NCBI GenBank assembly: GCA_016715965.1
Contig: JADJXG010000001.1
Coordinates: forward strand, 2,795,501-2,859,500
Origin: Saprospiraceae bacterium
GTDB taxonomy: Bacteria; Bacteroidota; Bacteroidia; Chitinophagales; Saprospiraceae
DNA: 64,000 nt
Direction of reading: 5' to 3'
Shown: positions 44,603-53,768 of the stretch, one piece after another
Position numbering within the stretch: the first letter of the stretch is position 1
Layout: each line of letters starts with the position of its first letter
Translations under genes and position numbers: made by a program
Notes under the pieces: model-generated
Databases searched by the model: none
What the model was told of the DNA's origin: nothing
Seen by the model: only the letters and a program-made list of their open reading frames with translations

Positions 44603-45363
44603 CAATAATTGAATTTTTCACCATAATCCCCAATAAAAAAGGGTAGATACCAACCAAATTTGAATTGCAGGTATATATCCTTTCTTGAAATTCCTGATTC
44701 TGATTGCATGGTGTCGTAATTATATGATCTTCTGCTTTGTGTAAAACCCAAGATGGGTTCGAATCCTGTGTAAAAATTAATCCTGCCTGAATGACTTCTA
44801 AACTCATAACCGATAAATCCGGTGACAGATAGCCCATTGGTGAGTCGATCGTGCCCCTGTCTAAAGGCCAGATTGATTTGGCTTGCTGATCGTGAATCAT
44901 CCTGGATTCTTATCCGATGTTGCAAAAAACCTAGCCCTAAAGACCACTTGAGCCCGTGTTTTGCCATTGACTGCGATCCGAGGGAAAAAATACCACCCGT
45001 AAAAATCTGGATATTGAAAGCCCTTTGTCTTAATCGAACATCCGTTTGGAATCCATCTTCTCCAATGATTTGCCCAAGGTCTGATGTGCGGTAGGGTTTC
45101 AGCACATCCTCATAAACCCTTGTTCCAAACAAGTAGGTCCACTTTATCCCAATGGGAAAGTGATATTGCGGGGGTTCATAGCTCAAACCCAATCCAACAC
45201 ATTGATTTGGACCATAACGATCACTCAGTTGCGCAAGAGCAGAGCCATAACCCAAGTGGATGTCCACAAAAATACCTTCATTGTTCTGCGCCACTTTTGA
45301 ATTTTGTGAATGAACATTCAGCAGAATGAGCAGAAAAACTAAAGTTGATTGAAAACGAAGCAT
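44602..45363 (-). CDS. Predicted outer-membrane beta-barrel protein, coupled to waaA
   Basis: 253 residues. Signal peptide (LVFLLILLNVHSQ). The remainder alternates hydrophobic and polar residues with Gly/Tyr/Phe turns (IFVDIHLGYGSALAQL; PIGIKWTYLFGTRVYED; FYTGFEPILGFTQSRR; YLQFKFGWYLPFFIG), consistent with a small barrel of 8-10 strands. No named family recognised. Its stop overlaps the waaA start, so the operon is barrel-waaA, hinting at a link to the lipopolysaccharide outer leaflet, though the link may only be positional. Confidence 0.65.
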   Translation of the reverse strand: MLRFQSTLVFLLILLNVHSQNSKVAQNNEGIFVDIHLGYGSALAQLSDRYGPNQCVGLGLSYEPPQYHFPIGIKWTYLFGTRVYEDVLKPYRTSDLGQIIGEDGFQTDVRLRQRAFNIQIFTGGIFSLGSQSMAKHGLKWSLGLGFLQHRIRIQDDSRSASQINLAFRQGHDRLTNGLSVTGFIGYEFRSHSGRINFYTGFEPILGFTQSRRSYNYDTMQSESGISRKDIYLQFKFGWYLPFFIGDYGEKFNY

Positions 45364-45515
45364 GTTGGTCTTTTATAGAACTTAAACGTTTGAATCGCAG
45401 GAATGCACAAATAAATGAAAATAATAAAAATTAAATTCAGCTCTTCCGTGCATTCAATGCAAACAGCTTTGACTCATAAAATGCAATCGATTGGTTTGGG
45501 TCCTAAGATCGAATA

Positions 45516-46019
45516 TTACTTCCAGGCGCAAATAATACCTCCCATCAGCATCAATGTCAAGGTCCAAAACAAAGTGTTGATAAATGTCAGTTTGAATGAT
45601 TTTTTCTCGTACATCCCATTGGTGGCCATAATGGGCAACACCAAAAATATTCCCACGAGCATCCCATGAACCATTCCATGCCTAAAAGTTCGAAACTCAT
45701 TGGCGTATTCACCCTGACCTTCAAATTTGGCCAAAACTTCTTTTGCAGCATCTGCTCTGGCAGGATCTTCCACTGCATTTAACAGAGCACTGTGTACTCC
45801 TAATTGATGAATTGTAATGGGGTTTAAACTCATAGATAGCATAAATGAAAACAGGAGGGAAAGAATCATGGTTCTGGCCATGTTGAAATCTTTTTCGATG
45901 GCTTCTTTGGTAAGGCCCGTTTCTTTCATCCAAACAGTGCCCATTACTTTTTCATGATACCAAATAAATCCCAAAAAGCTGGGAACCAATGCAGCTACTA
46001 AAATGGCAATCCAATTCAT
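45516..46019 (-). CDS. DUF1761 family membrane protein
   Basis: 167 residues, four predicted membrane helices. The opening NWIAILVAALVPSFLGFIWYH followed by VMGTVWMKETGLT is the family signature, and the last helices are GIFLVLPIMATNGMYE and FWTLTLMLMGGIICAW. DUF1761 proteins are small inner-membrane proteins of unknown function, frequent in Bacteroidota. Single gene. Confidence 0.88.
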   Translation of the reverse strand: MNWIAILVAALVPSFLGFIWYHEKVMGTVWMKETGLTKEAIEKDFNMARTMILSLLFSFMLSMSLNPITIHQLGVHSALLNAVEDPARADAAKEVLAKFEGQGEYANEFRTFRHGMVHGMLVGIFLVLPIMATNGMYEKKSFKLTFINTLFWTLTLMLMGGIICAWK

Positions 46020-46058
46020 AAAATTTGTTTGAAGTATTAAAAAAATTAGTAAAAATAA

Positions 46059-47609
46059 CTATTTCACAATATTAAATTTTTGGACCAATGCACCATCCTG
46101 GGTGACCAATTCTACCAGATAAATACCGGATGGAGTTTCAGGAATTTTTAAATGTGCGATTTGTTGCCCTTGCATATAATGCGTTTTTGCAAGGAGGGTT
46201 TTGATTTTTTTTCCTTCAGGATCCAATAAGTTTATTTGAATACTTTGGTCTTTATTTAAGGTAAAATGAACGCTGATTTCTGAAACTGCTGGATTGGGAA
46301 ATATAGAATATAGTTCAGATTTGATGGGAAAGTCCAATGGATTTGCATCAGGATCATCTAAATTGAGCACCAGGTTTTCATCACCAGTTTGATACAGGAC
46401 ATAGGAGAGTGGAAGATAGAACATTTCGTCCGCGGTACCTTCTCCCCAGGTTACCAATTTAGGGGGATTGTTGGGGTTGACCGGATTATTTACTGTATTG
46501 TCGTAGGTAGCAAAAGCATGTATTTCTGTGCCTTGTGGCAATACAATTAATTTTTTAAAGTAGTATCCACCCTGCCAGTTAAAGTCCCAGTCGGATATTT
46601 TGATCAGGTTGATTTGTTTTCCATCAGGGAGTTTGGCATATACTTCCCAGTCTTTTCCAAGCATGTGGCAATGTGGCCAAATTCCGATCAGGCTAATTTT
46701 CGTTGGAATCCGATAAACTGCATGAAATTTTTTCACCTGGTTGGATGGGATAATAAAGGGCCCATCCACCAAATCATTGGGTAATAAAATTTTGGAAAGT
46801 ACATTTCTTTTTGCGGGTTCTGAAGCAAAAAACAAATTCACCACCGTACTATCTGATTCATCTACGCTGGTAGGTGCATAATGCATTTGCAAGACCAGAT
46901 CTGAGCCTTTTGGCAGTTTCTGTGACATGCCATTTGTAAATACATTTGGTTTTTGCCCCGGAACATATCCTGGCAATTGGGGGTTGCCGGAAATGAAACC
47001 TCCATTGGTAAACCCATATTCAGGAGTTTTGGCATCTTCTTCCCGGGCTTTTCCGGTTGGATCCGCCCAAAACAAGGTGTGGTGGACTATTTTGCCATTT
47101 CCTGGCCTCATTTCCAAAGCCACAAGATCTTTATCTTCTGCAAGCTGGGTTGGAATCACAAAGTACCTGTATTCATCGTATCCTGTGCCCTTGTGAAGGT
47201 AGGATTGCGAAAAACTCAAAGTCAGATCAGGTGTACCAATTTGAGAACCTTTTGGGAAATTGGGGAAGGGCGGTTCCTTGGACATATCGCCTGGAGGCAT
47301 TCCTGCATCCACCCATGCACCGATCATTTTTATCTGAGCATCTGTCAGAAAATTTTCATGTTGGTAGTTTTGATAGGTCGGATCTGGTTTCCAGGGGGGC
47401 ATGTATTTAGATTGGGTCACATATTTTATATTAAGTGCCCGATCGCGGATCTCATTGTAATTGGTCAAAGGAAAAGGTCCGATTTCACCGGGTCTATGGC
47501 AGTTTGAGCAGTGTTTGTAAACAAGCGGTGCAATGTCTTCCGCAAAATTTTGTGAATGAAGGGTTCCGAAAATGAAAAGGAAAAAGCAGAAGCTGATGTA
47601 CTTTGTCAT
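46059..47609 (-). CDS. Copper type II monooxygenase-like protein with cytochrome c domain and T9SS sorting domain
   Basis: 516 residues from the ATG at 47609. Signal peptide (FCFFLFIFGTLHSQ), then a single-haem cytochrome c (HCSNCHRPGEIGPFPL) with a distal Met region (YMPPWKP). Residues 140-410 are like the PHM/DBH copper monooxygenase fold with ligands visible: HHTLF, QMHYAP, HCHMLG and a Met in GEGTADEMFYL. The last 80 residues are a type A sorting domain (SIFPNPAVSEI). Homologues often carry a fused N-terminal redoxin; here a separate thioredoxin-like gene lies 48 bp upstream on the same strand. Substrate unknown; probably a secreted or surface oxidoreductase. Confidence 0.83.
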   Translation of the reverse strand: MTKYISFCFFLFIFGTLHSQNFAEDIAPLVYKHCSNCHRPGEIGPFPLTNYNEIRDRALNIKYVTQSKYMPPWKPDPTYQNYQHENFLTDAQIKMIGAWVDAGMPPGDMSKEPPFPNFPKGSQIGTPDLTLSFSQSYLHKGTGYDEYRYFVIPTQLAEDKDLVALEMRPGNGKIVHHTLFWADPTGKAREEDAKTPEYGFTNGGFISGNPQLPGYVPGQKPNVFTNGMSQKLPKGSDLVLQMHYAPTSVDESDSTVVNLFFASEPAKRNVLSKILLPNDLVDGPFIIPSNQVKKFHAVYRIPTKISLIGIWPHCHMLGKDWEVYAKLPDGKQINLIKISDWDFNWQGGYYFKKLIVLPQGTEIHAFATYDNTVNNPVNPNNPPKLVTWGEGTADEMFYLPLSYVLYQTGDENLVLNLDDPDANPLDFPIKSELYSIFPNPAVSEISVHFTLNKDQSIQINLLDPEGKKIKTLLAKTHYMQGQQIAHLKIPETPSGIYLVELVTQDGALVQKFNIVK

Positions 47610-47657
47610 AAAAGGTATTAATTGGTGTTGTAAATATCCAAAAATTATCACGAATGA

Positions 47658-48194
47658 TTAAAGTTTTGTCAAAAAGCAACCAACTGCCTCGGTTTGAAAG
47701 GGCTGAAACTGCTTACCCTTGCTGATGTTTTCAAGGCAATCGTTCAATTCTCTGTTTGAAGCTCTGGATTTTCGCTTACCAATTGCTGCCCAACGGTCAT
47801 CGATTCGCCCTTGATAAAGAACCGTTTTGGTAGGTTGATGAAAAATAATCACCTCGGGCATGACTTTAATGTGGTAGAACTTTGCCAATGATTGTAAACT
47901 ATCCATTTTCCAAGGAAGGGGTATTTGGTACTTTTTGTGAAACTGATTAATTTCGGAATAGCTCGAACTGGGTGCCGGATAAATGGCTTCCATTTGGATG
48001 CTGTCGTTTTGATATTTTGACCACAATCGGATTATTTCAGGTGTATAGGATTGGGTAATCTTACATTCTTCCAACATAAAAAAATATACTTTGAATGTAG
48101 GATTTTGTCCGGAAATTTCTGAGATTTGAAACAGGATCCAAAGTAAAGACAGCACAAAGGATGATTTGATGGATATCATCTTTCTAAGACCCAT
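47658..48194 (-). CDS. Secreted thioredoxin-like protein
   Basis: 178 residues (or 173 from the ATG at 48179). Signal peptide (VLSLLWILFQISEISGQ), then a thioredoxin-like fold: KVYFFMLEECKITQSY, where a single Cys stands at the active-site position (CKIT in place of CxxC), and a cis-Pro loop KVMPEVIIF. The segment YQGRIDDRWA is typical of redoxins found with copper monooxygenase/cytochrome proteins. Upstream partner of the gene at 46059-47609. With one cysteine it is not a classical disulfide oxidoreductase; it may be peroxiredoxin-like or a copper chaperone. Confidence 0.75.
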   Translation of the reverse strand: MGLRKMISIKSSFVLSLLWILFQISEISGQNPTFKVYFFMLEECKITQSYTPEIIRLWSKYQNDSIQMEAIYPAPSSSYSEINQFHKKYQIPLPWKMDSLQSLAKFYHIKVMPEVIIFHQPTKTVLYQGRIDDRWAAIGKRKSRASNRELNDCLENISKGKQFQPFQTEAVGCFLTKL

Positions 48195-48328
48195 CTAATG
48201 TGATAAAGTTTAAACCAGGGTATATCGCCATTCCTCAATATTTTAAGATGAGCAGGATGGGTCAATTGTAATGAATGTTACATTTTTTTGTTGGAGAAGA
48301 GTTTAACTTTGGGGCTTTAAAAAATGCC

Positions 48329-49123
48329 ATGGACATTATTGGGTATATAGCCTCTGTTGTGATCGGAATATCTTTGGGTTTAATTGGAGGAGGAGGAAGT
48401 ATTCTGACGGTACCTGTGCTGGTCTATCTTTTTGGAGTTGATGTGGTTACTGCTACTGCATATTCACTCTTTATTGTGGGTCTGACCAGTTTGGCTGGAT
48501 CCATGGATGGTTTTAGGAAAGACCTGGTCGATCTCAAAATGGTGGCATGGTTTGGGATTCCTTCTTTAATTGCAGTTTTTTGTTCCAGAGCTTTTATCGT
48601 TCCATCCATTCCTGAGACTGTTTTACAGCTGGGCGGATACGAACTCACCAAATCTGTTTTTTTAATGCTTTTGTTTGCCATTTTGATGCTGGCCGCTTCA
48701 TTTGGCATGATACGAAAGTCAAGAGTTGAAAATCAGCCTGCCTCAGAAAAAAGCTCATTCAATTGGATTTATGCTGTAATGGAAGGAGGAGTGGTGGGAG
48801 TTCTGACCGGAATGGTTGGTGCGGGGGGTGGATTTTTGATCATACCTGCCCTGGTGATATTGAGTAAACTTCCCATGAAAAAAGCGGTCGGGACCTCACT
48901 TGTTATTATTGCCATTAAGAGTTTAATTGGATTTTTTGGAGACCCACAACTTTTACAATTCGATTGGTGGTTTCTGATTTCAGTCAGTTTTTTTGCAATT
49001 TTTGGAGTTTTTATTGGTGGCAAATTGTCAAACCAAATTGATGGCCAACTCCTTAAACCAGCCTTTGGATGGTTTGTTTTGATCATGGGCTGTTTTATCC
49101 TAGTAAAAGAACTTTGGTTTTAA
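48329..49123 (+). CDS. TauE/SafE family sulfite/organosulfur exporter
   Basis: 264 residues from the ATG at 48329, which opens directly into helix 1; a start at 48275 would add a soluble leader. Eight or so membrane helices. Duplicated family motif: IGISLGLIGGGGSILTVPVL in the first half and VVGVLTGMVGAGGGFLIIPAL in the second. Members export sulfite, sulfoacetate or related anions. Followed by a persulfide dioxygenase-rhodanese and a rhodanese gene, so a role in disposing of sulfite or thiosulfate from sulfide oxidation fits well. Confidence 0.9.
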   Translation: MDIIGYIASVVIGISLGLIGGGGSILTVPVLVYLFGVDVVTATAYSLFIVGLTSLAGSMDGFRKDLVDLKMVAWFGIPSLIAVFCSRAFIVPSIPETVLQLGGYELTKSVFLMLLFAILMLAASFGMIRKSRVENQPASEKSSFNWIYAVMEGGVVGVLTGMVGAGGGFLIIPALVILSKLPMKKAVGTSLVIIAIKSLIGFFGDPQLLQFDWWFLISVSFFAIFGVFIGGKLSNQIDGQLLKPAFGWFVLIMGCFILVKELWF

Positions 49124-49162
49124 TTGAAAATATAGATGGGGTTTTTGACTGAATATGTAAGT

Positions 49163-49178
49163 TTTGTTACAGAACAAA
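49163..49178. promoter_or_regulatory. Palindrome upstream of the persulfide dioxygenase gene
   Basis: TTTGTT-ACAG-AACAAA, a perfect 6-bp inverted repeat with a four-base spacer, 48 bp before the start codon. Size and symmetry would suit a Crp/Fnr-type dimer site; the binding protein is unknown. Confidence 0.35.
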
Positions 49179-49225
49179 TCTTTAATTAGTCCGAACTTTG
49201 TGGTATCAAATAATAAGCACAATTT

Positions 49226-50635
49226 ATGAAAGTAGAACAAATATATACGGGATGCCTGGCACAAGGAGCCTATTATATTGTCTCAGAAGGAGAGGCAGCC
49301 ATTATCGATCCTTTGCGGGAGATTCAACCATATCTTGACCGAATCAAAAAAGATGGAGTTAGGCTTAAATATGTATTTGAGACCCATTTTCATGCCGATT
49401 TTGTCTCCGGGCACCTTGATCTTAAGCGAAAAACGAATGCGGAAATCGTTTATGGTCCGAATGCTGAATGTGAGTTTGAGTGCATTTCTGCCGTAGATGG
49501 TCAGATTTTTGAACTTGGCAAAGTAAAATTTAAAGTACTTCATACTCCCGGGCACACCATGGAGAGTACATGCTTTTTATTAATTGATGAGAACAATAAG
49601 AATCACGCTATTTTTTCAGGCGATACTTTGTTTCTTGGAGATGTGGGCAGACCAGATTTGGCTCAAAAGGCCAGTAGCATGAGCCAGGAAGATTTGGCTG
49701 GAATGCTTTATGATAGTCTGATGACTAAGATCATACCCCTGGAAGATGATGTCATTGTCTATCCTGCACATGGAGCAGGAAGTGCCTGTGGAAAAAATAT
49801 GATGAAGGAAACGGTGGACAGCTTAGGTAATCAGAAGAAGGTCAATTACGCACTCAATCAGCCGGACAGGGACACATTTATTAAGGAAGTGACTGCAGGT
49901 TTGTTGCCTCCGCCCGGGTATTTTGGAGCAAATGTCAGCATGAATAAGAAGGGTTATGAAAATGTGGAAGATGTGATTCACAGAGGCCTTACTCCATTAA
50001 ATCCTGAAGAATTTGAACGATTGGCTGAATCCAGTTCAGCTTTGATCTTGGATACAAGAGATGCTGCATTATTTTATCAAAAATTTATTCCTCAATCCAT
50101 TAATATCGGATTAAAAGGTGACTTTGCCCCTTGGGTTGGATCAATGATTGTGGATGTAAAGCAAGCTATTTTATTGGTAGCAGAAGAAGGTACCGAAGAA
50201 GAAGCTTTGATTCGGTTGAGCAGAGTCGGTTTTGACCATGTTTTGGGCTATCTCAAAGGAGGGATTCAGAGCTGGGAAGCAGCAGGGAAGGAACTGGATC
50301 GTATAGATCGGATTGGGGCCGAATCATTTAAAAATTTATATCAAGAAAGACATCCAGTTGTACTTGATGTCAGAAAAGAGTCAGAATATGACGCCGAGCA
50401 TGTAGAGGGAAGTATAAACAAGCCTCTTTCAGAAATTAACGATTGGATACACTTGCTTGATCCAAATATTCACTATTACATTCATTGTGCTGGCGGTTAT
50501 CGAAGCATGATAGCGGGCAGCATATTGCAGGCCAGGGGATTTAGAAATTTCAGCGAAGTGGAGGGAGGATTCAACGCCATTCGAAAAACAGCTATTCCTG
50601 TAACTCAGCTTGCGTGTAAAAGCAAATTAAGTTAG
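49226..50635 (+). CDS. Persulfide dioxygenase (ETHE1-like) fused to two rhodanese domains
   Basis: 469 residues. The metallo-beta-lactamase domain (1-245) has the ETHE1 motifs: THFHADFVSGH, HTPGHTMES, FSGDTLFLGDVGRPDL and YPAHGAGS. It oxidises glutathione persulfide to sulfite. Two rhodanese modules follow: the first (about 265-355) lacks the active-site cysteine, the second (about 370-460) has it in HCAGGYRS. This PDO-rhodanese fusion couples persulfide oxidation with sulfur transfer to sulfite, yielding thiosulfate. Lies between the TauE-type exporter and a stand-alone rhodanese. Confidence 0.93.
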   Translation: MKVEQIYTGCLAQGAYYIVSEGEAAIIDPLREIQPYLDRIKKDGVRLKYVFETHFHADFVSGHLDLKRKTNAEIVYGPNAECEFECISAVDGQIFELGKVKFKVLHTPGHTMESTCFLLIDENNKNHAIFSGDTLFLGDVGRPDLAQKASSMSQEDLAGMLYDSLMTKIIPLEDDVIVYPAHGAGSACGKNMMKETVDSLGNQKKVNYALNQPDRDTFIKEVTAGLLPPPGYFGANVSMNKKGYENVEDVIHRGLTPLNPEEFERLAESSSALILDTRDAALFYQKFIPQSINIGLKGDFAPWVGSMIVDVKQAILLVAEEGTEEEALIRLSRVGFDHVLGYLKGGIQSWEAAGKELDRIDRIGAESFKNLYQERHPVVLDVRKESEYDAEHVEGSINKPLSEINDWIHLLDPNIHYYIHCAGGYRSMIAGSILQARGFRNFSEVEGGFNAIRKTAIPVTQLACKSKLS

Positions 50636-50738
50636 ATATCTTTCCATAACGGTATGTGTAGAATTTATGGCGTCCTTGACGTCATATCAGTAGTTATTTG
50701 CAATTTAATTTTTTCAAATTTATAAATTTATAATTATC

Positions 50739-51053
50739 ATGGGTATATTGAGTAATTTATTTGGTTTTGGTACAGGAAATACGGATCTGTCCAAAATGAT
50801 CCAGCTTGGCGCATTTCTGGTGGATGTCAGGACGCAGGCAGAATTTTCAGCAGGGACGTTTAAAGGTGCAGTAAACATTCCACTGGATACTTTGGAGCGC
50901 AACATTTCCAAGTTCAAAGGGAAAGAGAACATCATTGTTTTTTGTAGAAGTGGTGCAAGATCAGCTCAGGCTAAGTCCATACTACTACAGCATGGAATTC
51001 AAAACGTATTCAATGGTGGTGCCTGGGATGAGCTGGCCAGATTGGTAAAATGA
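50739..51053 (+). CDS. Single-domain rhodanese
   Basis: 104 residues. VDVRTQAEFSAGTFKGAVNIP is the family's N-terminal signature and the active-site loop is CRSGARS with the persulfide-carrying Cys at about residue 71. Sulfur-transfer protein, cytoplasmic, the last gene of the sulfur module, ending 28 bp from the convergent CotH-type gene. Confidence 0.93.
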   Translation: MGILSNLFGFGTGNTDLSKMIQLGAFLVDVRTQAEFSAGTFKGAVNIPLDTLERNISKFKGKENIIVFCRSGARSAQAKSILLQHGIQNVFNGGAWDELARLVK

Positions 51054-51080
51054 AGAACAAACTTAGAAAGCCGAGATCTT

Positions 51081-53522
51081 TTAACGGATAATCAATAACT
51101 TCTTAGGGTTTCTTCGGGATAGTTGCAAGAAATAAATTCCATTTGAGAGAGCCTCGACATTCAGCTCTTTGTAGTTGACACCCTGATTGGTTTTTATGGG
51201 GTGGCTTGAATAAATTTTGCCAGAGATGTCTGAAAAGCTTATTTGTTCCTGTTGATCACTATCCGAGTAGTATTCCAGATAAATGGTATGATTTGCTGGA
51301 TTTGGATAAACGGAATAGGTATCTTCATTGTGTGCCAACTGGTAAACAGCCTGGATTTTCATCTCATTGATTGGAAAAATATTTAAAGGGGATGAAAAGC
51401 TTGTATCCTTCCCTATGAGCCAGTAGGCAAATCTATAGCCAGGCTTTCGGGTGGCATTCAACTGAACGGAGTTGCTCGTAAAATATTGGCCTGAAAATGG
51501 AAAATCATTTAAAGTCAAGGAATTTAGCTGTATGACACCCGCATCTTTTGGCAATGTTTCAACTGTAATGGTACATAGCGAATCTTGTTTCATTTCCTTC
51601 CTGATATGCTCAAAAGCAAATTCTGGTCGGAAAGTGATGTAAGTTCTAAGCTTCGTATTTAATTCGTTCTTCCATTCGCCTACATTCGAACCCCATTTGT
51701 TGAAGTGAGCATGCATGGCTGATTCGAGGAATAACTCAAGACTATCTAAAACTGCCATCATTTTGGATGGTCGAAATGAAGTATTGATTAAATCAGCATA
51801 TCGATTGATAAAATAATTTTTGAAAGAGTCATTTTTTAGCAGCGCTTTGAATATCGAGATGTGTTTGTTGTGGTCTGCCACAGGCCCGAGAATTCTGCCT
51901 AAGTTACTCTCGGTGTGTGCTGCCCATGGAAATGCATTGAGACATACGTCAGAATCATAAAACAAGTAATTCCATTTTCCCTGATCCTTTTTTCTCCAAT
52001 ACTTGACATTGTTGTTGGGCCAATCCCAATTGTTGAAATAAGTCTCAGCAATCAGATAATCACAAAAACCGGGGATGTCCAGAAATTTCTCTGTAAATTC
52101 ATAATTTTCTTTCTTGCTTAAGTCATGCGTGACAATGTAATGATACAGAGAATCAAAAGCCATTCGATCTCCCGTTATTATCAAACTGTCGTCCTCCAGG
52201 AAGTCAATTTGCTCTGGCAGTAGTTTGTATTTTGCAAGAGGGTAATAGGAATCGAGTTTTTCCCTGACCTCCATGAGACCATAAAATTCACCATTTATAT
52301 ATACAATAACAGGTTGATACCCATTGGCAATTACATTTAATTTTTGACTGTTTATATAATGGCATAAATATCCATCTCTCAAATGTGCTTTGTTAAAATC
52401 ACTTCCGGAGTTTCTCAAAACAATTCTTTTAAATAGATCAGACTCAGGTAGAGAAGGAAAGAAGGGGAAATTGATCAGGGCTTGTCTGTATTTTTCTTTT
52501 GCATAAATCCTCATTGGTTTCATTGCCTGAGTTCTGGTTGATTTTCCGCCATGAACGGCAATGTCAAACCTTCCTTCAAAAATTATTTCCCCAAGATTTG
52601 AAAAATAACTAATATGGGCTGGTATCTCCTTCTCGGACCAAAAGTTGGCCCCATAATAGGGATATTCAGAAGAGGCATTTGGGCCTGACATAAAAATACC
52701 TGTTGTACTGTCAAAAAGTAACTTTGAATCAACAGACAAATAAAGCAAGGGCATCCGGTAAGTTGCGGTGTCCATGTGAAAACTTGAATGAACGATGTCT
52801 GAGCTCAATCGTGTATGATTATAAGCGATGGCTTTGACAGTCATGCTTTGATTCACCAGAATGGGACTATGATAAATTAATGATTGATCCGTAGGATCTG
52901 TCCCATCGGTTGTATAATATATTTTAATTCCTGCCTGAGTTGAGTTTAATTCTACTTCAATTGGCTGATGGTAAAAACCTGATGGTAAACTAAACTTAGG
53001 GTTTTGAACTTCGCAACTTTGGGATTCTTCATTCGATTCATTTTTTTCAAGTGGGGTAGCCTGACCAGAACAAAACCATTGTCCCATCATGTCAGAAACA
53101 TAAGTGTGATCAACAGGAATAGGCCCAAATTGTAAGGAATCGATCCATCCCTTTTCATTCGACCAAAGTCCAAGAAATTCTCCATCTTTGGAAAGACTAA
53201 AATTGGTATGCCATTGTGAGGATACAATTCCATCTTTTCCGGAAGCAAAAAAGAGATGGAAGGATTGAGGAGGCATGCTTATCGCGGGTATGGCCCATTT
53301 ATTTGGCTTATCCGGATTGTCCGTCAGAAAAAGGTTTTTGATGGTCAAGAAGTTTGAAGAGGAATTGTAAATTTCAATCCAATCCTCATATTTGAATGAG
53401 GCATCCGGCAACAGGGTTTGATTGTCAGGACAAAATTCTGATAATCTGATTTGCGCAAACGACCCATTCAATATCATTGACCCGAGAAGAAGTCTGATAA
53501 ATGGCTTCCACAGATTGTTCAT
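51081..53522 (-). CDS. CotH-family kinase-like protein with lamin-tail, chitobiase-like and T9SS domains
   Basis: 813 residues from the ATG at 53522 (signal peptide LLLGSMILNGSFAQ). Domain order: lamin-tail domain (FKYEDWIEIYNSSSNFLTI), a chitobiase/hexosaminidase C-terminal-like module (IKIYYTTDGTDPTDQS then SMTVKAIAYN), CotH core (RIVLRNSGSDFNKAHLRDG, PVIVYINGEFYGLMEVREK, ETYFNNWDWPNNN, YLFYDSDVCLN), then a short Ig-like part and a type A sorting domain (YSVYPNPANHTIY). The acidic motifs expected for metal and ATP binding are present. The lamin tail is N-terminal here but C-terminal in the CotH protein at 9979-12240. Confidence 0.87.
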   Translation of the reverse strand: MNNLWKPFIRLLLGSMILNGSFAQIRLSEFCPDNQTLLPDASFKYEDWIEIYNSSSNFLTIKNLFLTDNPDKPNKWAIPAISMPPQSFHLFFASGKDGIVSSQWHTNFSLSKDGEFLGLWSNEKGWIDSLQFGPIPVDHTYVSDMMGQWFCSGQATPLEKNESNEESQSCEVQNPKFSLPSGFYHQPIEVELNSTQAGIKIYYTTDGTDPTDQSLIYHSPILVNQSMTVKAIAYNHTRLSSDIVHSSFHMDTATYRMPLLYLSVDSKLLFDSTTGIFMSGPNASSEYPYYGANFWSEKEIPAHISYFSNLGEIIFEGRFDIAVHGGKSTRTQAMKPMRIYAKEKYRQALINFPFFPSLPESDLFKRIVLRNSGSDFNKAHLRDGYLCHYINSQKLNVIANGYQPVIVYINGEFYGLMEVREKLDSYYPLAKYKLLPEQIDFLEDDSLIITGDRMAFDSLYHYIVTHDLSKKENYEFTEKFLDIPGFCDYLIAETYFNNWDWPNNNVKYWRKKDQGKWNYLFYDSDVCLNAFPWAAHTESNLGRILGPVADHNKHISIFKALLKNDSFKNYFINRYADLINTSFRPSKMMAVLDSLELFLESAMHAHFNKWGSNVGEWKNELNTKLRTYITFRPEFAFEHIRKEMKQDSLCTITVETLPKDAGVIQLNSLTLNDFPFSGQYFTSNSVQLNATRKPGYRFAYWLIGKDTSFSSPLNIFPINEMKIQAVYQLAHNEDTYSVYPNPANHTIYLEYYSDSDQQEQISFSDISGKIYSSHPIKTNQGVNYKELNVEALSNGIYFLQLSRRNPKKLLIIR

Positions 53523-53768
53523 TGTGCATTTTGTTGCAACCACAGATCTCATTACAACGCTTAAAATGGATAAATTGATTACATTTATTTGCCTTTGGCA
53601 TGGATTAAAGTTATTAGTTTTGTCATTGAATTTTATATTTTGCTTGTTTTCAATGCTTTAATTTTTATTTCGGGGAAAGATATTCTGCCTTATGCCAAAT
53701 TTAAAAGAAATGTGTAACAGCGAATTCAATTCGTCAGGGCTCTTGTATTAATATTGAATGATAAAGGG

